A stretch of 30,568 nucleotides of DNA from DATJUC01 sp035502675. Lineage in GTDB: Bacteria > Vulcanimicrobiota > Vulcanimicrobiia > Vulcanimicrobiales > Vulcanimicrobiaceae. A program made the translations under genes and the position numbers. Where the stretch lies: NCBI GenBank assembly GCA_035502675.1, contig DATJUC010000043.1:1-30568 (forward strand), read 5' to 3'. The notes beneath the pieces were generated by a model. That model saw only the letters and a program-made list of their open reading frames with translations, was not told the origin of the DNA and did no database searches. Shown here in pieces: positions 15,879 through 24,068 of this stretch (position 1 is the stretch's first letter; each line of letters begins with the position of its first letter).

Positions 15879-16601
15879 TTATTTGACGATTTCGGCAACG
15901 GCCAACGCGGCGGCCGCAATGAGGTAGTTGCTGCTAAACTCCGTCCACAAGCCCGGGGCTGCCGGATGTACGGCCATGCGCGGGACCCACACCAGCACGC
16001 CGAACAGGACCAGCATCAAACCCATCAAGCGGGAAGCGAGGCGCGCTTTCACGTCGATCAGCAGGGCGATCGCTGCGAGTCCGAAGGCCGCCGTCGTGAG
16101 GTTCGTCCAAAAGACTCCGTTGGGCGGAATCCATGCCGGCACCAAGCTGGCAGTATATTGTAAGTAAACGATCTGTGCGAGCGCGAACGTGACGGCACAG
16201 ATCCCGAGGCCGATGCGGAGAACGTTTGCCCGCCGGACCGCTCGTTTGCCGTTCGTGTCGAGCGCGGCGTAGACGGCGAACGCGCCGATGGCGATGGCGA
16301 GCTGCTCGCCAAAATCGATGAACTCCAGGTAGTTCTTTAGCGACATGAAAACCGGCGGGATGCACAGCAGCGCGAAGAGTCCGTAGATCGCGCCCAGGAC
16401 CAGCGCCGAAACCTTTGCGGCCGGGCGGAACGCCAGCCCGATACCGCCCGCAACCTGCAAAATCGCCAACAGCCAAACGAGGACGGTCGCGACCGGCGTT
16501 CCCAACGGCGCGAACCGCAGCCACATACCCTCGTGGGGCGACAGCAACGACGCAATGCCGTAGACCATCGCAGAGACGCCGAAAAGCGCTCGAATCCCCA
16601 T
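15879..16601 (-). CDS. DoxX-like membrane protein
   Basis: This 240-aa integral membrane protein has seven or so hydrophobic spans, starting at MGIRALFGVSAMVYGIASLLSP. The early pattern, with a glycine-rich second span (LLAILQVAGGIGLAFRP) and then a third, is that of DoxX-like proteins. The C-terminal half adds further spans. I chose ATG 16601, which has AGAGATAGG just upstream, rather than ATG 16619 or the far upstream open frame, which lacks coding character. It is 75 bases upstream of the MocR regulator on the same strand, with a TGGTACC palindrome 60 bases before it. Function is unknown; some DoxX proteins are linked to respiratory or redox defence. Confidence 0.72.
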   Translation of the reverse strand: MGIRALFGVSAMVYGIASLLSPHEGMWLRFAPLGTPVATVLVWLLAILQVAGGIGLAFRPAAKVSALVLGAIYGLFALLCIPPVFMSLKNYLEFIDFGEQLAIAIGAFAVYAALDTNGKRAVRRANVLRIGLGICAVTFALAQIVYLQYTASLVPAWIPPNGVFWTNLTTAAFGLAAIALLIDVKARLASRLMGLMLVLFGVLVWVPRMAVHPAAPGLWTEFSSNYLIAAAALAVAEIVK

Positions 16602-16661
16602 CCTATCTCTTTTTAGCATCGCTTCGCCCGCGACGGCAAGGGCCACTATTTCCCCAGCTCG

Positions 16662-16675
16662 ATGGTACCATTTCA
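16662..16675. promoter_or_regulatory. palindromic ATGGTACCAT site before the DoxX-like gene
   Basis: ATGGTACCAT (16662-16671) is a perfect 10-bp palindrome. On the minus strand it reads TGAAATGGTACCAT, close to the TGAAAATGGTACTAC before the MocR gene. It lies about 60 bases upstream of the DoxX-like start, a sensible operator position. Assignment to the MocR regulator is inferred. Confidence 0.4.
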
Positions 16676-16750
16676 CATCCGCTCCCTGAGCGGGCCTCGT
16701 ACGAACCGGGATGGTGCTGGTCCGAACACGGCGCGGCCGCGGAAGCCGCG

Positions 16751-17821
16751 TTAGGGGCCTTTGATGGACTCGACTTGCGTGTAACTCAGGGCGCGGATGT
16801 ACTCGGGTAGCGCGATGAAGTGCACGGTATCCAGCGTTTTGGCGGAGTTTCCCGAGCACGGCTCGATTGCCCAGAACAGGAACGTGCGGATCGCCGCAGC
16901 GATCTGCTCGTTCGGCTGTTTCTTGGAGACGATCGCGTATTCGTAGTTGATGAGCGGATACGAAAACTCTCCCGGCGCGTAAACGAGGCTCAACCGCTCG
17001 TCGGGTGGCGTCCGCGGCCCGAGCGCAGCGGCGGCCGAGTAGATCGACTTCAGCGTCGGCAGCACGAAGGCGCCGTTCTCGTTCTTGAGCATCGCGGTGC
17101 CGATACGCGCGCGAACGATCTGCGGCTGGTAGCTGATCCCGATGTAGCCGATCGAGTACGGGGTCGAAGTGACGGTCTTGAGCACGCCTTCGCTTCCGGC
17201 GGCGGTGCGCGCGCCGGCCACGCTGGGCCAGTCGATCGTCTCGCCGAAGCCCGGCCCGTTATCCCAATTGGGCGTCGAGAACGAGAGGAACTGTGTGAAG
17301 ATGAACGTGCTGCCGGAAGCGTCGCTCCGGCGCACAGGCACGATGTCGCGGTGCGGCAACTTCAACGAGGCGTTGAGCGCCGCGATTTCGGGCGCGTCCC
17401 AGCTGCGGACCTTTCCGGAATAGATTGCCGCGATCGTCTGCCCGTCGAGCTTCAGACTAGCCGCGTTGAGGCCGGGAACGTTGTAGTTGACGGACTCGGC
17501 GGAAATCACCAGCGGGATATTGAGAATGTCGGAGTGGCCACGGAGCTGCGCGTCGGACATGAACGCATCCGAGGCGCCGATCTGCACGCGACCGCCCACC
17601 GCCTGGGCGATACCTTCGCCCGAACCGGTGCCGGCCGTTTCGATGCGAATATCGGGGTTGTCCTTACGGAACTGCGGCAGCCATGCGCGAAACAGCGGGT
17701 AGAACAGCGTCGAGCCCGTCTCCGTGAGCGTGATGCTCGCTGCGGCGCGGCCTTGCGCAACCGCTGGCAACGTACACGCGGCTAGTACGAACGCCGCGAA
17801 AATCGCGCGCCATCGGCTCAT
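16751..17821 (-). CDS. PstS-like phosphate-binding protein
   Basis: This 356-aa periplasmic solute-binding protein is of the phosphate (PstS) family. It starts with a signal peptide whose AFVLAAC could be a lipobox (Cys16). Phosphate-ligand segments are visible: TETGSTLFYP near the mature start, GTGSGEGIAQAVGGRVQIGASDA, and RRSDASGSTFIFTQFL, which carries the Arg, Asp and Ser residues that bind the oxyanion. Length matches PstS. The ATG overlaps the stop of the MFS gene by ATGA, so the two are made together. No pstC, pstA, pstB or phoU is in the window. Alone, this is a normal PstS; its partner is what is unusual. Confidence 0.9.
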   Translation of the reverse strand: MSRWRAIFAAFVLAACTLPAVAQGRAAASITLTETGSTLFYPLFRAWLPQFRKDNPDIRIETAGTGSGEGIAQAVGGRVQIGASDAFMSDAQLRGHSDILNIPLVISAESVNYNVPGLNAASLKLDGQTIAAIYSGKVRSWDAPEIAALNASLKLPHRDIVPVRRSDASGSTFIFTQFLSFSTPNWDNGPGFGETIDWPSVAGARTAAGSEGVLKTVTSTPYSIGYIGISYQPQIVRARIGTAMLKNENGAFVLPTLKSIYSAAAALGPRTPPDERLSLVYAPGEFSYPLINYEYAIVSKKQPNEQIAAAIRTFLFWAIEPCSGNSAKTLDTVHFIALPEYIRALSYTQVESIKGP

Positions 17822-19344
17822 GCCGGCGCCAGCTCCTCGGGAAGTTTCGACATTTCTTCGTCGGGATCGGGCGCGCCGATGGTGTCGAGGTTTTTGCCGG
17901 CCGTCTCGATTCGGAACTGCCACGTGACCCAGGCGCCGAGAATCGACGCGACGATGAGCCCCCATAAGAGGTTGCGCGTTCCGATACCGGCCAGCAGAAT
18001 CGGGAACAGAAACGCGGTCGCCACCGCGCCGATTTTGGCGAAGGCCGCTGCGAAGCCGGCACCCATGCCGCGAATCTCCGTTGGGAAGACTTCGCCGGCG
18101 AGCAGGTAGGTCTGCGCGTTCGGCCCGAGATTCGTCATAAAATCGAAGAGCATAAAGCCGGCGAAGATCAGAAAGATCTGCGACGAGCCGGCCACGAACG
18201 TGGAAAATGACGCCAAGAACAGTCCGGCGGCGCAGCCGATGAAGCCGAGGATCTGCAGTTTGATGCGTCCGACCCGGTCCGACAGCAACACGGCGAAGGC
18301 GATGCCGACGATCAACAGCGAAGTGATCATCGCCGAGCCTTTGGCGGCCAAGATGTCGTTCGCGATCAAGTCGCTGGTGCTGCGGACGTGATCGGCAGAA
18401 TGCCCGATGGCCGCAGCCAGGATCGTCGGGGTGAAAATGCCGATGCCGTAGGTGCCGAGATCTTGCAAAAACCACGGGACCGAGGCCAAGATGGTGGCCC
18501 GCCGGTTGCGGGCGTTGAAGAGCGCACCGAACGATGGCTTTCCGGCGTCGAGCCGTTTCCGGTGCGCGAGCCGCAGAGACTTCGGGTATTGCGGCTTGCG
18601 AACGAGAAGCTTCTTGGCCGCTTCTTCCGCGGCGGCGTTATCGCCGCGGGCCGCGAGCCAATTCGGGCTCTCGGTGATGAAAAAGCGCCCGACGGTTACG
18701 GCGATGGCGGGCAAAAGCGCGGTCGCGAACATCCATCTCCATGCGTCCAGGTTGGGCTCCGCAGCGAGCACCATGAAACCCACTCCGGTGCCGGCCAGCG
18801 CGCCGACGGCTTGAAAAGTAAACGCACCCAGCACCAACCGCCCGCGTCCGGCGCTCGGCGTGCTCTCGGAAATGATCATGTGCGCCGTTGGATAGTCGCA
18901 CCCGAGGGCGAGCCCGAGCCCGAACAAGCACGCGACCAAAAATGCGAATTGGTTGCAGAACGTCAAGGCCGCCAAAAACCCACAAAAAATAATCATCTCG
19001 ACGACGAACATACGCTTGCGTCCGAAATAGTCGGATAACCCGCCCAGCGCGACCGCACCGATCAGGATGCCAAACAAGCTGGCGGCACTGACGATGCCGT
19101 TTTGCGCGTGGGTGATACCAAACTCGGTCGAGATCAGCGGTAAGGCTACGCCGGTCATGAAGACGACGAAGCCTTCGAAAAACTTTCCCGCCGCCGCCAG
19201 CGACCAGATCAGCCATTGCATCGACGTCATCGGCGCCGATGGCAGATGCGTCCCGTCCGACCACGTCGGTTTCTCGTCGATATAGTCCTGCACGGACTTC
19301 GGCGGATGCGGGCCTCCGTCGTGATTAATCGAACTCGTGGACAC
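17818..19344 (-). CDS. MFS transporter, phosphate:proton-symporter-like
   Basis: This 508-aa major-facilitator carrier has twelve spans and a long soluble N-terminus. The MFS signature GGLSDYFGRKRM lies between spans 2 and 3, and SDRVGRIK is its repeat in the second half. LALGCDYPTAHMIISE in span 4 resembles the GGDYPLSATIMSE motif of PHS-family phosphate:H+ symporters such as Pho84, so phosphate is a good substrate guess. A sugar or organic acid cannot be excluded. The start is GTG 19344 with GGAGGTGA seven bases before it, the strongest ribosome site in the window. It is first in a two-gene operon with pstS. The pairing itself supports phosphate. Confidence 0.85.
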   Translation of the reverse strand: MSTSSINHDGGPHPPKSVQDYIDEKPTWSDGTHLPSAPMTSMQWLIWSLAAAGKFFEGFVVFMTGVALPLISTEFGITHAQNGIVSAASLFGILIGAVALGGLSDYFGRKRMFVVEMIIFCGFLAALTFCNQFAFLVACLFGLGLALGCDYPTAHMIISESTPSAGRGRLVLGAFTFQAVGALAGTGVGFMVLAAEPNLDAWRWMFATALLPAIAVTVGRFFITESPNWLAARGDNAAAEEAAKKLLVRKPQYPKSLRLAHRKRLDAGKPSFGALFNARNRRATILASVPWFLQDLGTYGIGIFTPTILAAAIGHSADHVRSTSDLIANDILAAKGSAMITSLLIVGIAFAVLLSDRVGRIKLQILGFIGCAAGLFLASFSTFVAGSSQIFLIFAGFMLFDFMTNLGPNAQTYLLAGEVFPTEIRGMGAGFAAAFAKIGAVATAFLFPILLAGIGTRNLLWGLIVASILGAWVTWQFRIETAGKNLDTIGAPDPDEEMSKLPEELAPA

Positions 19345-19571
19345 AGGGCGTTCACCTCCGAATACACAGTCTACCGGGTTCGATTTAACGCAACCTTATG
19401 GTCGACGTCTTGCTGGGCGCGAGGCCCTTCGCGCGACGCGACGCCGAAGCGGAACGAATCGCGCTAGCGCAAGTGCAAAGCGTCGTTGCCGCGGTGGGCG
19501 AGCCGGGCTTTGCCGGGCCCGCTGTTAGACGGCGGCGGGAGCCGCCTGCTGCCCGCCGAATTCAGGCGAGC

Positions 19572-20051
19572 ATGCGCATCTTCTTCCGCATCGCAGCGCC
19601 TGGAGTGGCCATCCTCGCGTTCCTGTTTGTCCTGCGCGTGGCGGGTGACGCAGCGCCAACCGGAACGATGGCGATGTACGGCAATCTGCCAGGAGCGCCA
19701 TGGACGTGTTCGCTTGGCGGGGCGACCTATTCCGCCGTGTATTCGGCAGTGCCGGGCAGCAACACGCTGCACGGGCACCTCTATTCGAAGGGCTCGTCGG
19801 AAGACGAGTACTTAGGCTACGATCCGAAGCTCAAACTCTACTGGATCGTCAGTGCCGACTCCAACGGAGCGACCGAGTCGCAGACGTCCCGCGACGGAGT
19901 GACCTTCACAGGAACCTTGAACGACGGCGGCGCGACGACCAAGGCGGCTAATACCTACACGATGAGCGGCGCGCATAAGTGGACCGTTCGTGCCCGCGGC
20001 ACGGCAGGCGGTCAGCCCTACGACGTGCTGGCGACCTGCGTCAGAAATTGA
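19572..20051 (+). CDS. small secreted protein, function unknown
   Basis: This 159-aa protein has a signal peptide (MRIFFRIAAPGVAILAFLFVLRVAGDAA). The mature part is probably beta-rich and looks like a small lipocalin-like or DUF1579-like sandwich: PWTCSLGG, SAVYSAVPGSNTLHGHLYSK, ESQTSRDGVTFTGTL and a terminal YDVLATCVRN. Two Cys could bridge its ends. I place the start at ATG 19572 since the signal must be at the N-terminus. An open frame from 19398 adds 58 residues before it that look less coding, though it cannot be fully excluded. It converges on another secreted protein 14 bases away. Confidence 0.65.
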   Translation: MRIFFRIAAPGVAILAFLFVLRVAGDAAPTGTMAMYGNLPGAPWTCSLGGATYSAVYSAVPGSNTLHGHLYSKGSSEDEYLGYDPKLKLYWIVSADSNGATESQTSRDGVTFTGTLNDGGATTKAANTYTMSGAHKWTVRARGTAGGQPYDVLATCVRN

Positions 20052-20065
20052 ACTCCGCTAACGAT

Positions 20066-20641
20066 TTACGGACCGGCCTTAACGCCCGCAAAATGCGACA
20101 CGGTCGTCCACGTGTGACCCCCGTCGGCGGTGACCTGAGCGGTGGTCGTGGTTCGCGTACCGTCCGGAGAATAGACGTAGACGTCTCGATAGGTCAGCGT
20201 GGCCCCTTTGTAGGGAAAATTGAACGACGCCGTCCACGTATTTCCGTTGACGTTTAGGCGCTCCCAGAGGGGCTTCTCGCCCTTGAAGACTCCGACGCGC
20301 GCATAGCTCTTCGATGTGGGACTGTAACTAAATATCGCGAGATCGTTATCGGGAACTCCGTTGCCGGGATTGGAGTTCAGATAATCGCACACCATGAAAC
20401 CGCGGTTCCGCGCCCAGCCGCAGTCGGCCATGACTGAGTTCGTGTGTGCGCGGCTGTAGGCCGTCTGGTAATCCCGCTCGCTGATTGTCCATCGACCTTC
20501 CCAAACGCCAAGCCTCGCAGCCGGGCCCGAAACCGCCGAACCCCCAGGCGCCGCGCCTCCGGGCCGCGCGGCCAGCACCGCCGCCAGCACGACCGCTGGG
20601 ACCAGCAGTCCCACGAATGCCGCCCTATGCATGTGTTCCAC
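20066..20641 (-). CDS. secreted protein, DUF1579/lipocalin-like, function unknown
   Basis: This 191-aa protein has a signal sequence (HRAAFVGLLVPAVVLAAVLA), then a linker rich in Gly, Pro and Ala, then a beta-rich domain. That domain starts LGVWEGRWTISE, the common opening of small lipocalin-like and DUF1579-like proteins. Further strands are seen in CGWARNRGFMVCDY, FSYSPTSKSYARVGVF and VNGNTWTASFNF. The plan resembles the convergent neighbour (a beta sandwich with two Cys), so they may be distant relatives. No catalytic motif is seen. Role unknown. Confidence 0.68.
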   Translation of the reverse strand: MEHMHRAAFVGLLVPAVVLAAVLAARPGGAAPGGSAVSGPAARLGVWEGRWTISERDYQTAYSRAHTNSVMADCGWARNRGFMVCDYLNSNPGNGVPDNDLAIFSYSPTSKSYARVGVFKGEKPLWERLNVNGNTWTASFNFPYKGATLTYRDVYVYSPDGTRTTTTAQVTADGGHTWTTVSHFAGVKAGP

Positions 20642-20794
20642 TCGCCTCCGCCGCCTTCAGTCGCAATGTCGCGCGCCTCACAGGACATTCTAGCCGTCGT
20701 GCCGCTCCAATTGCATCAGCATCGGCTCAAAACGAACCTCAACGAATCTTAAAGCCGCCTCGAAGAACGCGGCCCCGTTTGGGGCGCCCTGCCT

Positions 20795-22030
20795 CTAAGA
20801 CAAGGCCGATGCCGAGGCCTCGATTACAGGGGCGGTGGTACCGATGGAACTCCGCTTCGACGGAGCGATCCGATCTAGAACGGTGGCGAACTGCTTCGTC
20901 GTCGTGAGTGCTGTCGGCGGAGACCACGTGGACAGCGGGTTGGTCTGGTAGCGACCGCTCGTAAAGCGCTCGTACAGCGAGCAGATGGCCGCGGCGCACT
21001 CGTCTTCGGTGGTTGCAAAGTGACCCAGCCGGTTGCCCTCGATCACATCACCGAGGCGCGCGCGGCTTTGATCCGGACCGATCGCGAGGATCGGCCTTCG
21101 CGCTCCGAAGTACTCGTACAACTTACTCGGCACCACCGATATCGGGTTCATTGGAAACAGCATGAGGAGCGCGGCCGCCTGCCGTTCGGCGTGGAGGACT
21201 CGCTCGCGCATGGTTACCGGATGCACGATCACGGCATCTTCGAGCTGCAGCCGGCGCGCGGCTTTAAGGACGACTTGATGGTCGTTTCCGTAGAATTCGA
21301 ATCGCACCGCGGCTCCTGCGGGATGGCCAATGCCACGCAGCTTCCTCACCGAACCGAACAAGAGCTCGGGATTGAGCAGGCCGCCGTATAAATTGCCGGC
21401 GTAGAGAATCGTAAACGTCTTCGGCGAGAGATTGGGTATGCTCGCCCACTCTGCGTGATCGACGGCGTTCTCGATGACCTCGACTCCCGGTCTGCGGTGA
21501 AGCTTCGTAAGGAGCCCTTGAATCCCCGTGGTAGCGCAGGTGATTGCCGCCGCTTCTCGGGCGCAGCGCACTTCTATTTGGCGATTCAACCGCGACGTCA
21601 ACGCCGATTTCGGCGCGAACATATTTCCATTCCAGGCGTCGGAGTAATCGGCGAGCCAAGGTATTCCGCGACGGCGTGCAACGATTGCTGCGATCACGTG
21701 ACTGTGCGCCGGCGAGCAAACGCTCACGACGGCATCGAAATGCCGCCCCGCCGCGATCGCCAGTGCCGACCCCAGCGCTTTGGGGAACCAGCGCGCCGAA
21801 TTCGGAACGACGCGCCAGAGGCCGCGAACCCGAGCCGCAAAGGGATCTCCAAGCCGCGTTATCGGAACGACCTCGCCGAAGTCGCTTGCAGCGCCGTGCC
21901 AAGGTCCGGTGAGCGTGGTCGGAATCCATCCGAAGGCCGGCAGCAGCCGGGCGAGCCGGCCCGGGCGCAAGGCGCCTGCCCCCGGCATTGGCGGGAAACA
22001 GTAAGAAATCAGCAGCACGGATTTCGGCAC
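20795..22030 (-). CDS. glycosyltransferase family 4-like
   Basis: This 411-aa GT-B glycosyltransferase is cytoplasmic and probably retaining. The N-terminal fold opens with SVLLISYCFPPMPGAGALRPGRLARLL, which holds the acceptor and donor loop. The C-terminal donor-binding part shows FTILYAGNLYGG and VVPSKLYEYFGARRPILAIG, with Glu in the usual PSKLYEY helix. I chose GTG 22030, ten bases after the permease stop with GAAGAG before it, over ATG 22075, which would overlap the permease by 35 nt. It is third in an operon with an ABC-2 exporter, so it likely builds or trims the glycan or lipid the exporter carries. The sugar is unknown. Confidence 0.88.
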   Translation of the reverse strand: MPKSVLLISYCFPPMPGAGALRPGRLARLLPAFGWIPTTLTGPWHGAASDFGEVVPITRLGDPFAARVRGLWRVVPNSARWFPKALGSALAIAAGRHFDAVVSVCSPAHSHVIAAIVARRRGIPWLADYSDAWNGNMFAPKSALTSRLNRQIEVRCAREAAAITCATTGIQGLLTKLHRRPGVEVIENAVDHAEWASIPNLSPKTFTILYAGNLYGGLLNPELLFGSVRKLRGIGHPAGAAVRFEFYGNDHQVVLKAARRLQLEDAVIVHPVTMRERVLHAERQAAALLMLFPMNPISVVPSKLYEYFGARRPILAIGPDQSRARLGDVIEGNRLGHFATTEDECAAAICSLYERFTSGRYQTNPLSTWSPPTALTTTKQFATVLDRIAPSKRSSIGTTAPVIEASASALS

Positions 22031-22040
22031 GACGCGCTCT

Positions 22041-22859
22041 TCAGTACTGGCCGAGCGTGCCGTCGGCTTTAGCACGAACGACGGCCGCGCGAAACGCGTA
22101 GAGCGAACACGGCAACAAGACGAGCGTTGCGGCCGAAAGCCAAATCGCGTCGGACGAGAGAGCCTGCAGGCTTAGCCCGTCAAACGCGCCGCGAATCCCG
22201 GCCAGCGCGTGCGTGAGTGGAAGCATCCACGACACACCCTGCAGCCAAAACGGCAACAGCGATACCGGGAACAGCACGCCGGCCAGCACCGTCGAAGCCC
22301 GGCCGAAAATGGACTGCGTCGGTGCGGTCTGCTTGAAGCGCACGACCACGGCCGCGCCGATGATGCCGATGGGGACGGTCGCCGTAATCGACAAGATGAG
22401 GAAGATCGCAAGTGAAGCGAGGTTCACGTGGTGAAGGTCGAGACCCAGCAGCATCGCCACGCTGAGATACAGCGCGACTTGAATCAGCGCGAACGTGAAG
22501 GCCCAGGCACTCGCGGCTAAGACGACGAGCGAAACGCTCGTCGGCGTTGCGAGGACGGCCTCGAACGTGCCGTAGACCTGCTCGTTGCGGATCGAGTTCT
22601 CGAAGCACAAGAGCGCCGTGCTCTGGAGGGTCACGAAAGCCACGTTGACGACGGCGTAGTTGAAATAGGTTGCCATGCGGCCGTTTCCGAAGACCGCCGA
22701 CTCCGGAACCAATTTCGACACGAACCATAGCCCTACGACGCTCGCAACAATAGCGAACCAGCCCAAGAAGAAGGCCACGCGATAGGACATCATCAGCCGG
22801 GCGTCGCGCAGGAAGGTCGCCCAGACTTTGCGAGTCCCGATCTCAAACTCGGCCAGCAT
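22041..22859 (-). CDS. ABC-2 type exporter permease
   Basis: This 272-aa protein has six spans and the ABC-2 membrane pattern. A cytoplasmic N-terminus (WATFLRDARLMMSYRVAFFLGW) is followed by the family segment RNEQVYGTFEAVLATPTS and the later VVVRFKQTAPTQSIFG loop. It forms a dimer in the inner membrane that, with the ATPase, moves polysaccharides, lipids or drugs outward. It starts inside the ATPase gene with a 17-nt overlap and is followed 10 bases later by the glycosyltransferase. Substrate is unknown; the neighbour suggests a glycoconjugate. Confidence 0.9.
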   Translation of the reverse strand: MLAEFEIGTRKVWATFLRDARLMMSYRVAFFLGWFAIVASVVGLWFVSKLVPESAVFGNGRMATYFNYAVVNVAFVTLQSTALLCFENSIRNEQVYGTFEAVLATPTSVSLVVLAASAWAFTFALIQVALYLSVAMLLGLDLHHVNLASLAIFLILSITATVPIGIIGAAVVVRFKQTAPTQSIFGRASTVLAGVLFPVSLLPFWLQGVSWMLPLTHALAGIRGAFDGLSLQALSSDAIWLSAATLVLLPCSLYAFRAAVVRAKADGTLGQY

Positions 22860-23862
22860 CGAAGCCCTCCGAAATCAGGTCGGCGAAGATTTCGGCCGGC
22901 CGTCGCTCTTGCGGACGTATCGCAGAAACGCAAACGCCGTTGGCGCTGACCGCGCGCAGCAACTCCGTCAGAGCGCGCGGGTCGGCGTTCAAGAGGACGT
23001 GTAAAAGCACGCCCTCAGCGGCGTTCCTGACCTCCAAGCCCAGCAGTCCGGTCACGGCCCGCGTGCGCGCAAGCAGTTCGTCGTCGGTACGATCGACCGT
23101 GATTTCGTAGCGCACCGGCCCGATCGCACGCGCGTCGAGTTCGCTCGGCGGCGCGACCGCGACGACCCGGCCGCGCCGAAGCACGGCGATCCGTCCGCAC
23201 AACTCCCAGGCTTCTTCCAGCGTGTTGGTGGCCAAAAGCACTGTCTTGCCGCGTCGCGCCACGAGTTCGTCGCGCAGGAACGCTCGGATTCCGGCGGCAT
23301 GCGCCGGATCGACCGCTCTCGTCGGTTCGTCGAAAATCAGCAATTCGGGGTCGCGGAGCAACCCGCGCGCGATCCCGAGGCGCTGCTTCATTCCGGACGA
23401 GAACTCGTCGAAGCGACGGTCCAAGTCTTCTGAAAGGTCGACCAGCCGCACGACCTCGTCGATGCGTTCTCGCAGGTTGGCCCCGTAAAGCCCGACCATC
23501 GCGCCGAAATACTCGAGATTCCGCCTCGCGCTCAATCGGTAGTAGAAACTACGATCGTCGGTGCAGCACAGGCCGACCCTGCGCCGGACGTCGGGCGCAC
23601 CCGACCGCACGTCGGCGCCCCCGACTCGAACGCTTCCGCGGTCGGCGACGACCAGGCCCGCGACGATCCGGAGAATGGTGCTCTTCCCAGCGCCGTTGGG
23701 CCCGAGCAATCCGAACAGCTCGCCCCGCCGGACGCCGAACGATATGCCTTCCAAGGCCGTCCGCCGCTGCACGCGTCCGCGATTGCGCAACCACGGCACG
23801 AAGCCCAGCGCTACAGGGAACGTCTTCGTCAGGCCGATTACTTCGAGGAAGTCAGGCTCCAC
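22843..23862 (-). CDS. ABC exporter ATP-binding protein with non-canonical Q-loop
   Basis: This 339-aa ATPase powers the ABC-2 permease. Walker A is GPNGAGKS, the signature SSGMKQRLGIARG, and Walker B LLIFDEPTRAVD, with the switch residue altered: ATNTLEEA, where Asn stands where His is usual. The Q-loop reads GLCCTDDRSFYYRLSA, with Asp in place of the Gln. The last about 110 residues form the usual extra C-terminal domain. The start is GTG 23862. Its initiation region overlaps the end of a short upstream ORF that has the strong ribosome site. It is the first large gene of the operon. Confidence 0.92.
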   Translation of the reverse strand: MEPDFLEVIGLTKTFPVALGFVPWLRNRGRVQRRTALEGISFGVRRGELFGLLGPNGAGKSTILRIVAGLVVADRGSVRVGGADVRSGAPDVRRRVGLCCTDDRSFYYRLSARRNLEYFGAMVGLYGANLRERIDEVVRLVDLSEDLDRRFDEFSSGMKQRLGIARGLLRDPELLIFDEPTRAVDPAHAAGIRAFLRDELVARRGKTVLLATNTLEEAWELCGRIAVLRRGRVVAVAPPSELDARAIGPVRYEITVDRTDDELLARTRAVTGLLGLEVRNAAEGVLLHVLLNADPRALTELLRAVSANGVCVSAIRPQERRPAEIFADLISEGFDAGRV

Positions 23863-23893
23863 CCGCGCCGGCCCCCGGACCGTTCTTCAGCAT
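23852..23893 (-). CDS. short upstream ORF with strong ribosome site, possible leader peptide
   Basis: AGGAGGAG stands six bases before an ATG that opens a 13-codon frame (MLKNGPGAGAGGA). Its TGA stop falls inside the first codons of the ABC ATPase. The ATPase GTG at 23862 has no good ribosome site of its own, so ribosomes that finish this peptide could restart there. It may set translation of the operon. Whether the peptide is made is unproven. Confidence 0.4.
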   Translation of the reverse strand: MLKNGPGAGAGGA

Positions 23894-24020
23894 GCGGCTC
23901 CTCCTAGGCCTATCCCGAGGATGCGCCCTTGGCGCCTAGGCGTCTATGCGTAGAATTACTACCATTTTTGGAGCTCCGGCACCAGGGGCAGCCTTAATTC
24001 CCGGGCCGGCATATTCTTTC

Positions 24021-24068
24021 GGGATGTCCGGTTTTAGGGATGTCCGGTTTTAAGGATGTCCGGTTTCG
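24021..24068. repeat. three tandem 16-bp repeats across the end of the GntR gene
   Basis: GGGATGTCCGGTTTTA occurs at 24021-24036 and 24037-24052, and a degenerate third copy AGGATGTCCGGTTTCG at 24053-24068. The last copy encodes the end of the GntR protein and the middle copy holds its stop codon, so the protein's C-terminus lies in repeat sequence. Perfect identity of the first two suggests recent slippage, or an array kept for protein binding. Confidence 0.85.

Noticed and set aside
16679..16693. CCGCTC-CCT-GAGCGG hairpin downstream of pstS
   Set aside because: It lacks a T run on either strand and such short GC hairpins are common here.
16751..18475. A 574-aa frame joining an upstream His/Arg-rich stretch to the PstS protein
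   Set aside because: The part before 17821 is out of frame with the MFS gene it covers, and the PstS signal peptide begins at 17821.
19398..19571. A 58-residue N-terminal extension of the small secreted protein
   Set aside because: It would bury the signal peptide in the middle of the chain. Kept as an unlikely alternative start.
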